From Devosia sp. (GTDB lineage: Bacteria; Pseudomonadota; Alphaproteobacteria; Rhizobiales; Devosiaceae): a stretch of 10,922 nt of DNA. The translations under genes and the position numbers were made by a program. Each line of letters begins with the position of its first letter. Positions within the stretch are counted from its first letter, which is position 1. A model generated the notes under the pieces. The model had not been told where the DNA came from and ran no database searches. It saw only the letters and a program-made list of their open reading frames with translations. Positions 6,028-10,922 of this stretch are shown here, piece after piece. The stretch is taken from NCBI GenBank assembly GCA_028290245.1, contig JAQGKG010000255.1:1-10922 (forward strand), read 5' to 3'.

Positions 6028-7060
6028 TCTCGGGCTCCTCGAACAGGCTCGCCTGCAGGCCCACAAATCCTTGCGGCACCACGCGGCCCAGATGCTGGAA
6101 CGCCCCACCTGTTAACATCCGCCCACGCGGCGTGCGCTGGATAAAGCCCTGCTGGATCAGATAGGGCTCGACGATTTCCTCGATCGCATCGCGCGGCTCG
6201 CTCAGCGCCGCAGCAATAGTCTCGATGCCCACCGGCCCACCATTATAAAAATCGGCGATGGTGGTGAGATAGCGCCGATCCAACTGATCGAGCCCGCGTG
6301 CATCGACATCCAGCCGCAACAGAGCTTTGTCGGCAATGGCACGCGTAATCTCGCCGGCATTCTCCACCAGCGCAAAATCAGTGACACGTCGCAGCAGCCG
6401 TCCGGCAATGCGCGGCGTACCACGCGAGCGACGCGCGATCTCCATTGCCCCATCTGGCGCCATCGGCATGCCGAGCAGCCGCGCCCCGCGCTGTACGATC
6501 AGCACCAACTCTTCGGGCGTGTAGAAATTCAACCGCACGGGAATGCCAAAACGATCACGCAGCGGCGTCGTCAGCAGGCCCGCGCGCGTGGTGGCGCCGA
6601 CCAGCGTGAACCGCGCCAGATCGATCCGCACCGAGCGCGCAGCAGGACCTTCGCCGATGATCAGGTCGAGCTGGAAATCCTCCATCGCCGGATACAGCAC
6701 TTCCTCGATCGCCGGATTGAGCCGGTGAATCTCGTCGATGAACAGCACGTCTCGATCTTCGAGATTGGTCAGCAAAGCGGCCAAATCGCCCGCCTTGGCA
6801 ATCACCGGGCCGGACGTGGCGCGGAAACCTACGCCCAACTCGCGCGAAATAATCTGCGCCAAGGTGGTCTTGCCCAGACCCGGCGGGCCAACGAACAGCA
6901 CATGGTCCAACGCCGCGCCGCGCTGCTTGGCAGCCTTGATGAAAACCTCAAGATTAGCCCGCGCCGCCGCCTGCCCAACGAATTCGGAAAACCCCGAAGG
7001 CCGCATCGAAACATCAAGCGGCTCATCGCGCCCAGCGACAGGAGATGTCAGATCAGTCAC
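6020..7060 (-). CDS. ruvB: Holliday junction branch-migration ATPase RuvB
   Basis: RuvB is the hexameric AAA+ motor that, loaded by RuvA, drives branch migration at Holliday junctions. From the GTG at 7060 it has 346 aa, close to the 336 aa of Escherichia coli RuvB. Walker A is GPPGLGKTT (58-66), Walker B is VLFIDEIH (105-112), sensor 1 is GATTRAG (155-161), Arg170 in PLRDRFG is the arginine-finger candidate, and the winged-helix domain ends with RTPRGRM. The GTG overlaps the toxin stop as GTGA, with GGA 9 bases upstream, and the first residues MTDLTSP fit alphaproteobacterial RuvB. A longer reading frame to 7126 is only vapC in another frame. Unusually, ruvB is separated from ruvA by a toxin-antitoxin pair. 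Confidence 0.97.
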   Translation of the reverse strand: MTDLTSPVAGRDEPLDVSMRPSGFSEFVGQAAARANLEVFIKAAKQRGAALDHVLFVGPPGLGKTTLAQIISRELGVGFRATSGPVIAKAGDLAALLTNLEDRDVLFIDEIHRLNPAIEEVLYPAMEDFQLDLIIGEGPAARSVRIDLARFTLVGATTRAGLLTTPLRDRFGIPVRLNFYTPEELVLIVQRGARLLGMPMAPDGAMEIARRSRGTPRIAGRLLRRVTDFALVENAGEITRAIADKALLRLDVDARGLDQLDRRYLTTIADFYNGGPVGIETIAAALSEPRDAIEEIVEPYLIQQGFIQRTPRGRMLTGGAFQHLGRVVPQGFVGLQASLFEEPESD

Positions 7061-7455
7061 GCGAGCAGTTCCATTCCGGGTATATGTTTCGCGGCTGGCC
7101 TGTCGAAGGTAACCACTCGCGAACAACCAACGCCAACCGCCGTCAGTGCAATAATTGCGTCAGCTATATCGGCTTTCGGATGGCGAGCCATATGCATTGC
7201 TGAGACAACCAGATCCTCCCGCTCCACCACAATGGCCGGACTACTAGTCAGCACTTCGATCATTTCCAACACGTTTGACTTCGGTACCTCGTAGAACTTG
7301 CGCAGCACCCAGACCAGTTCGGCGATGACCAAAAGGCCGACAAAGGCGGGATCATCTGCACTGCGTTCACTCATGAACGTCTTAGCCGCTAGGGTTTGCG
7401 GTTTCTCATCACCAACAAAAAACCGCACCAGCACATTCGTATCGACGCCAATCAT
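7057..7455 (-). CDS. vapC: PIN-domain toxin, VapC family
   Basis: VapC toxins are PIN-domain, Mg-dependent RNases that commonly cut tRNA or rRNA and stop translation. This 132-aa protein shows the acidic site: Asp5 in GVDTNVLVRF, Glu46 in IAELVWVL, Asp96 and Asp99 in ADIADAIIAL, and Asp118 in VTFDRP. The set looks complete, so the toxin is probably active. Its ATG overlaps the antitoxin stop (ATGA), and its own TGA overlaps the ruvB GTG (GTGA), so it lies in the ruv transcript. The DNA is poorer in GC than its neighbours (30 of 60 bases at 7141-7200 against 41 of 60 at 6601-6660), which supports acquisition by transfer. Its RNA target cannot be inferred. Confidence 0.9.
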   Translation of the reverse strand: MIGVDTNVLVRFFVGDEKPQTLAAKTFMSERSADDPAFVGLLVIAELVWVLRKFYEVPKSNVLEMIEVLTSSPAIVVEREDLVVSAMHMARHPKADIADAIIALTAVGVGCSRVVTFDRPAAKHIPGMELLA

Positions 7456-7736
7456 CGCGCCGTCTTGCGTAGGAATTTCTCGGACACCGCTTCACCGATC
7501 GCGTCATTCATTTGCTCGATAGTGGCAGTTCGCCCATTGGAGACGGGCCCTAGGAACCCTGCATAATCAGCGATATTGCGGGTTTTGGCCGTCACCTTCA
7601 AAACCCCATTTTCGAAAACCCAATCCAGCTTTGTGCCGTCGGTAATTCCGACAGCATCTCGCACGGCCTTTGGGATGGTCGTCTGGCCCTTGCTGGTGGC
7701 CACCGACGAACCAGAAAACTTTGCATGTTTGTTCAT
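7452..7736 (-). CDS. vapB: AbrB-type antitoxin, VapB family
   Basis: This 94-aa protein starts with a SpoVT/AbrB swapped-hairpin DNA-binding domain (VATSKGQTTIPKAVRDAVG, then GTKLDWVFENGVLKV, about residues 12-48). Its C-terminal tail (TIEQMNDAIGEAVSEKFLR) is of the kind that wraps and blocks a VapC partner. I chose the ATG at 7736, which has GTGGA 7 bases upstream and AAGGAAG further up; a TTG start ten codons earlier would lie within the dyad. The gene overlaps vapC by 4 bp, the usual toxin-antitoxin arrangement. GC content is low (28 of 60 bases at 7561-7620). VapB-VapC complexes generally repress their own promoter, and the dyad at 7749-7776 is the likely site. Confidence 0.9.
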   Translation of the reverse strand: MNKHAKFSGSSVATSKGQTTIPKAVRDAVGITDGTKLDWVFENGVLKVTAKTRNIADYAGFLGPVSNGRTATIEQMNDAIGEAVSEKFLRKTAR

Positions 7737-7748
7737 TACAAAATCCAC

Positions 7749-7776
7749 TTCCTTACTTATGCACAATAGTAAGGAA
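7749..7776 (-). promoter_or_regulatory. Perfect dyad upstream of vapB (likely operator)
   Basis: TTCCTTACT (7749-7757) and its exact complement AGTAAGGAA (7768-7776) flank a 10-base spacer, in the 57-bp gap between ruvA and vapB. A 9-bp perfect dyad this close to an AbrB-type antitoxin gene fits an autoregulatory operator. A possible promoter on the minus strand is TTGAGC (inside the ruvA 3' end) with CGATAT about 18 bases on, or TACTAT within the dyad. The right arm read on the minus strand also supplies AAGGAAG before vapB. The dyad is seen directly; the operator role is inferred. Confidence 0.55.
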
Positions 7777-7793
7777 TATCGCCGAAAACAATG

Positions 7794-8411
7794 CTAACTG
7801 CTCAACTCCCTGAGCCCCAGCCGGATCAGCTTCTCCGTCGGCGCATCATCTCCCTCCCGCGCCACAATACGTGCCAGAGCAGCCGAGGCCTGGGCGCTGG
7901 AATAGCCGAGGTTGGTCAGGGCGGACACCGCATCGGTAATGGCGGTTGGAGCGATGCCGTCGCCCAAAGCTGCTTGCAGACCAAGCGTGCCGGCATCGAT
8001 TCCCGGCCCAGTCGGCACCTTGCCTTTGAGTTCAGTAACCAACCGAACCGCCAGCTTGGGACCAACGCCGTTGGCCCGACCGACCATTGCCTTGTCTTGC
8101 AAGGCTATGGCGCTGGAAAGCTCAGCCGGCGACAGAACCGACAGGATCGATAGCGCCACGCGTGCTCCGACGCCCTGCACGGTCGACAACAGGTTGAACC
8201 AACCCTTCTCGCCCTCGCTGGAAAAGCCGTAGAGGCGGATCATGTCCTCGCGCACGATTGTCTCGATGAAGATCACGGTCGCTTCGCCAACGCGCGGCAA
8301 GGCCTGCAGCGTACGCGACGAACAAAATGCCTCGTAGCAGACGCCGCCGCAGTCGATCAGCACATGGTCGTCGCCAAAGCTGTCCACCAGCCCCTTGAGC
8401 TTGCCGATCAT
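7794..8411 (-). CDS. ruvA: Holliday junction-binding protein RuvA
   Basis: RuvA tetramers bind the four-way junction and load RuvB. The 205-aa protein matches the family length (203 aa in Escherichia coli). It has the N-terminal OB-fold (MIGKLKGLVDSFGDDHVLID), the two helix-hairpin-helix motifs (LSTVQGVGARVALSIL and RANGVGPKLAVRLV at about 76-125), and a flexible linker leading to domain III, which contacts RuvB (SALTNLGYSSAQASAAL). The ATG at 8411 overlaps the ruvC TGA as ATGA. Upstream in-frame codons belong to ruvC in another frame and do not look like RuvA. It is followed not by ruvB but by the vapBC pair. Confidence 0.97.
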   Translation of the reverse strand: MIGKLKGLVDSFGDDHVLIDCGGVCYEAFCSSRTLQALPRVGEATVIFIETIVREDMIRLYGFSSEGEKGWFNLLSTVQGVGARVALSILSVLSPAELSSAIALQDKAMVGRANGVGPKLAVRLVTELKGKVPTGPGIDAGTLGLQAALGDGIAPTAITDAVSALTNLGYSSAQASAALARIVAREGDDAPTEKLIRLGLRELSS

Positions 8412-8914
8412 GCCAAGGCCTTCAGGCGCTGGGTAGCGACGCGGTGATGGGCATGGCAAATGGCGATAGCCAACGCATCGGCCGCGTCGGCGCCTTTGAA
8501 GTCGGCCGCCGGCATCAATGTTTTGACCATCAAGGCGACCTGTCCCTTGTCTGCGTGGCCGGTTCCGACCACGGATTTCTTGACCAAATTGGCCGCGTAT
8601 TCCGCCACCGGTAAGCCACGCGCCGCTGGCGTCAGCAGCGCCACGCCGCGCGCCTGACCCAGGATCAGCGCCGAGCGCACGCCCGCATTGACGAAGGTTT
8701 CCTCCACCGCGGCCTCGTGCGGCGCAAAGCGATCCAGCACTTCGCCCAGCCCTGCGAACAGGATCGCCAGGCGCTCAGCCAGCGAACCATCGGTGGGCGG
8801 CGTTACGGTGCCGGCTCCGATAAAGGTCAGCCGATTGCCTTGGGTCTCGATAACCCCCCAGCCGCAGCGGCGCAGGCCCGGATCGATGCCAATGATTCTC
8901 GTTGCAACGTTCAT
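8408..8914 (-). CDS. ruvC: Crossover junction endodeoxyribonuclease RuvC
   Basis: RuvC cuts Holliday junctions symmetrically. The 168-aa protein has the RNase H-like active site: Asp11 in IIGIDPG, Glu71 in AAVEETFV, and Asp142 and Asp145 in GADAADALA, with His153 close by. The DNA-binding, basic GTGHADKGQ segment (116-124) is present. The ATG at 8914 is preceded by AAGGA at 7 bases. Codons upstream of it remain open for some distance but do not look like RuvC. It is first in the minus-strand unit and overlaps ruvA by 4 bp. Upstream at 8960-8974 is a near match to the alphaproteobacterial SOS box. Confidence 0.97.
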   Translation of the reverse strand: MNVATRIIGIDPGLRRCGWGVIETQGNRLTFIGAGTVTPPTDGSLAERLAILFAGLGEVLDRFAPHEAAVEETFVNAGVRSALILGQARGVALLTPAARGLPVAEYAANLVKKSVVGTGHADKGQVALMVKTLMPAADFKGADAADALAIAICHAHHRVATQRLKALA

Positions 8915-8959
8915 GTGCTCATCCTTATCGAAGCGCAGCCACACTACCAAGGCCGATGT

Positions 8960-8974
8960 GAACAAACAGGCAAC
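8960..8974 (-). promoter_or_regulatory. Possible LexA (SOS) box before ruvC
   Basis: The plus strand reads GAAC-AAACAGG-CAAC. The alphaproteobacterial LexA box is GAAC-N7-GAAC, so one base of eight differs. It lies 45 bases before the ruvC ATG. LexA control of ruvCAB is known in several bacteria, so the location makes sense, but a 7-of-8 match can occur by chance and no clear -35/-10 pair was seen beside it. Confidence 0.4.
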
Positions 8975-9335
8975 AACTACGTAGGATAAATGCCTGTCGA
9001 TAAAGTTTTAGCCTCTCCGCAAACGCCTTCTTCAGGTCCTGACCCCTACGTTCGGCCCGGGAATGCAGGGGCGGTCATGACATTTAATTACCGGGAATCT
9101 GGGACCGCCGCTGCTTATTCCAGCTCCGGCACGAGCCCTGCGTGGCGAACATTATCGCGTCGGTATGGATCAATAAACCATAGTTTTGTACGACCTGTCC
9201 GGAGACTGCAACTGCATCGCGTACCGACGGGTTTATCCGCAGTCTGCAGTACCGCGGGCCGGGAAAAACGTGTCAGGCCAGCAGTATGGCCACAACTGAC
9301 GAGACCGGCAAAACGGCCTGCTCGACCCGATCCGC

Positions 9336-9359
9336 GCGTATCCTGCACTCTGGATACGC
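9336..9359. promoter_or_regulatory. 8-bp dyad upstream of the cyclase gene
   Basis: GCGTATCC (9336-9343) and GGATACGC (9352-9359) form a perfect inverted repeat around 8 bases, ending 28 bases before the cyclase ATG. It may be an operator or a hairpin in the 5' leader of the mRNA. There is no direct evidence for either. Confidence 0.4.
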
Positions 9360-9387
9360 AAGACCTGGCCCCCGCGAGAACCGCCCA

Positions 9388-10161
9388 ATGATGCCTTCCA
9401 AGACTATGACCGCCCTGCAAAGCTGGTCCAGCGTTGGGCGCTGGACAGTCTACGGGACTTTGGTCTGCATCCTCGTGTCGGTGGCATTCAATGCGGTATT
9501 CTTTGGCGATCTTGGCGACCATGCTCTGCGCCGCTCGCTAATTAGCGCTACGATACTGCCGATCCTGCTGGGCGTGCCATTCTTCGTCTATACTGGCGTG
9601 CGCGTGCGCGGCCTCACCATTACCAACCTGCGGCTAGGCCTTGTGGCGCGCACCGACAGCCTCACCTCTTGCCTCAACCGAGGCGCCTTCACCGCCAAGG
9701 TCTCGACCCAGCTGGCGCGTCGACCGCGCGGGGCCCTGCTGATGATCGACGCCGACAATTTCAAGTCGATCAATGACGTCTATGGCCATGATGCCGGCGA
9801 CGAGGCCCTGACCATAATTGCCCGCGCCATTCGAACCATCCTGCGGGCCGGCGATCTGGTCGGCCGCATGGGCGGCGAGGAATTCGGCGTCTATCTACCG
9901 GAGGTGGATCAGAAATCCGCCGAGGCCATAGCCGAGCGCATCCGTCGGTCGGTGAACCTTGCGGGCTTCTCCCCGGATGGCACGCAACGTCCGCTGGCCG
10001 TCAGCATCGGCGGCGTCGCCTTTGATAGCGCCGCTAGCTTTTCCGAGCTGTTCCGCATTGCCGACCAGCGCCTTTACGGCGCCAAGCAAAACGGACGCAA
10101 TCGCGTCACCGTCGTGCACCACGACGATCATCCCGAACTGGCGCTGAAACGCAGCGCATGA
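9388..10161 (+). CDS. Membrane-bound diguanylate cyclase (GGDEF)
   Basis: The protein makes cyclic di-GMP from two GTP. From the ATG at 9388 it has 257 aa. Membrane helices are at about 19-39 and 50-70, joined by a loop of roughly ten residues, so there is almost no periplasmic sensor. The GGDEF domain spans about 85-250: MIDADNFKSINDVYGH at about 119-134, the active-site GGEEF at 162-166, and the I-site RAGD at 153-156 with the standard five-residue gap, which predicts product feedback inhibition. All catalytic residues are present, so it should be active. The start is uncertain: 9286, 9391 and 9406 are other ATGs, and the ribosome site (GAGAA) is modest. It is the only plus-strand gene and sits between ruvC and yebC. 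Confidence 0.9.
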   Translation: MMPSKTMTALQSWSSVGRWTVYGTLVCILVSVAFNAVFFGDLGDHALRRSLISATILPILLGVPFFVYTGVRVRGLTITNLRLGLVARTDSLTSCLNRGAFTAKVSTQLARRPRGALLMIDADNFKSINDVYGHDAGDEALTIIARAIRTILRAGDLVGRMGGEEFGVYLPEVDQKSAEAIAERIRRSVNLAGFSPDGTQRPLAVSIGGVAFDSAASFSELFRIADQRLYGAKQNGRNRVTVVHHDDHPELALKRSA

Positions 10162-10187
10162 AAAAGGGCAGCGCCGCAGCACCGCCC
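10161..10187 (-). terminator. Intrinsic terminator of yebC
   Basis: On the minus strand GGGCGGTGC (10187-10179) pairs with GCGCTGCCC-type bases (10174-10166) to give a 9-bp stem with two G-U pairs and the loop TGCG, followed at once by TTTTT (10165-10161). It starts 23 bases after the yebC stop. The U-tract overlaps the last base of the converging cyclase gene. On the plus strand the stem is not followed by a T-run, so it mainly serves yebC. Confidence 0.85.
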
Positions 10188-10210
10188 TGATCAATTCGGT
10201 TTGCTTGAAC

Positions 10211-10922
10211 TCAGGCGTCGAGCTTGGCCGCGTCTTCGTCGCTCATCTCGAAGTTCGTATAGACGTTCTGCACGTCATCGTCTTCTTCGAGCGTCGCAAT
10301 CAGCTTCATCAGCGAAGCGCCCTTCTCGGCATCGATCGGCGTATTGGTCTGCGGCCGCCAGATGGCCTTTACCGATTCGGCCTCGCCCAGCACCTTTTCC
10401 AGCGCCGCCGCGACCTCAACCATCGCCTCGAAGCTGGTGGTGATGTAATGCCCCTCGTCGTCGCTTTCAACGTCGTCCGCGCCAGCTTCGATCGCCGCTT
10501 CCATCACCTTGTCTTCAGTGCCGGCCTTTGCCGGGTAGGTGATCTCGCCCACCTTGTCGAACATGAAGCCGACCGAGTTGGTTTCGCCCATGGCGCCACC
10601 GCTCTTGGAGAAATGCGAGCGCACGATGGACGCGGTGCGATTGCGGTTGTCTGTCAGCGTTTCGACGATGATGGCAACGCCGCCGGGGCCATAGCCCTCA
10701 TAGCGGATTTCATCATAGTTCTCGCCGTCCGAGCCCATCGCCTTCTTGATGGCGCGCTCGATATTGTCGCGCGGCATGGAAAGCGCACGGGCATTGGTCA
10801 CCGCAAGGCGCAGGCGCGAGTTGAACGCCGGATCGGGCATGCCGAGCTTGGCAGCGACGGTAATTTCGCGCGCCAGCTTCGAGAAAACCTTGGAACGCAC
10901 CGCATCGGACTTACCCTTGCGG
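10211..10922 (-). CDS. yebC: YebC/TACO1 family protein (5' end outside window)
   Basis: YebC-family proteins are widespread; members have been described as DNA-binding transcription regulators and, more recently, as factors helping ribosomes through difficult sequences such as proline runs. The gene is open at the right edge: codons from 10921 read RKGKSDAVRSKVFSKLAREI, which fits the family start MAGHSQFKNIMHRKG, so about 12 residues are missing. The GTG at 10900 is internal and is not the start. Family landmarks are ARALSMPRDNIERAIKK, YEGYGPGGVAIIVE, the TDNRNRTASIVR segment, and the acidic C-terminal end (LEEDDDVQNVYTNFEM). It is followed by its own terminator, so it is probably a separate transcript from ruvCAB. 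Confidence 0.95.
   Translation of the reverse strand, partial: RKGKSDAVRSKVFSKLAREITVAAKLGMPDPAFNSRLRLAVTNARALSMPRDNIERAIKKAMGSDGENYDEIRYEGYGPGGVAIIVETLTDNRNRTASIVRSHFSKSGGAMGETNSVGFMFDKVGEITYPAKAGTEDKVMEAAIEAGADDVESDDEGHYITTSFEAMVEVAAALEKVLGEAESVKAIWRPQTNTPIDAEKGASLMKLIATLEEDDDVQNVYTNFEMSDEDAAKLDA

Larger units (their letters stand above)
8915..9387. other. Divergent non-coding region, ruvC / diguanylate cyclase
   Basis: This stretch should hold the promoters of ruvC (minus) and the cyclase gene (plus). It contains the SOS-like box at 8960-8974, the 8-bp palindrome CTACGTAG at 8977-8984, an imperfect inverted repeat with arms at 9205-9215 and 9239-9250 (one bulged base), and a perfect 8-bp dyad at 9336-9359. 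A 133-codon plus-strand frame from 8990 ends in an ATGA overlap with the cyclase start, but it resembles nothing known and its third codon positions are not GC-rich as in the neighbouring genes, so I treat it as chance. No convincing sigma-70 promoter was found. Confidence 0.6.

Noticed and set aside
6028..6108. An extended N-terminus for the NUDIX protein
   Set aside because: The added residues are Trp/Cys/Arg-rich and derive from ruvB in another frame; the GTG at 6027 has a good ribosome site.
8990..9391. A 133-codon plus-strand frame ending in an ATGA overlap with the cyclase start
   Set aside because: The overlap is suggestive, but the codons lack the GC-rich third positions of the neighbouring genes, the product resembles nothing, and the stretch contains inverted repeats typical of regulatory DNA.
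9115..9522. A 135-codon minus-strand frame across the cyclase start
   Set aside because: It is antisense to the membrane part of the cyclase gene and to non-coding DNA; no family features are visible.

Overview
The window comes from the chromosome of a GC-rich alphaproteobacterium, most likely a member of the Hyphomicrobiales (Rhizobiales); a Devosia-like organism is my best but unproven guess. The reasons are the gene order yebC - ruvCAB - ybgC - tolQRAB, the alphaproteobacterial style of TolB and of the Cys-pair TolA C-terminal domain, and a near match to the alphaproteobacterial SOS box (GAAC-N7-GAAC) in front of ruvC. Every gene except one reads on the minus strand, so transcription runs from the right edge to the left.

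Right to left: yebC (open at the right edge, about 12 N-terminal residues missing) ends in a strong intrinsic terminator. A plus-strand diguanylate cyclase gene converges on it. A divergent non-coding region of about 470 bp separates that gene from ruvC. Then comes a tightly packed minus-strand unit: ruvC, ruvA, a VapBC-type toxin-antitoxin pair, ruvB, a NUDIX hydrolase, a calcineurin-like phosphoesterase and the thioesterase ybgC. Start and stop codons overlap at nearly every junction. After about 240 bp with a stem-loop and a candidate promoter comes tolQ-tolR-tolA-tolB. The left 337 bp are non-coding and hold hairpins; pal is expected just beyond the left edge but is not in the window.

Functionally, RuvC (resolvase) and RuvAB (branch-migration motor) process Holliday junctions. 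TolQ-TolR is the proton-driven motor that energises TolA, which spans the periplasm to TolB and Pal and links the envelope layers during division. YbgC is the acyl-CoA thioesterase that usually accompanies Tol-Pal. The NUDIX enzyme and the phosphoesterase bridge the two blocks and may be housekeeping nucleotide or phosphoester hydrolases; their substrates cannot be read from the sequence.

I do not see a wholly new multi-gene system. The most notable observation is the low-GC VapBC pair placed inside ruvCAB, between ruvA and ruvB. It has its own perfect 9-bp dyad just upstream, and the toxin stop codon overlaps the ruvB start by 4 bp. Secondary points are a twin-arginine-like signal on TolB, a proline-rich instead of helical TolA linker, a phosphoesterase without the membrane anchor of its relatives, a possible SOS box before ruvC, and a long two-part hairpin downstream of tolB.
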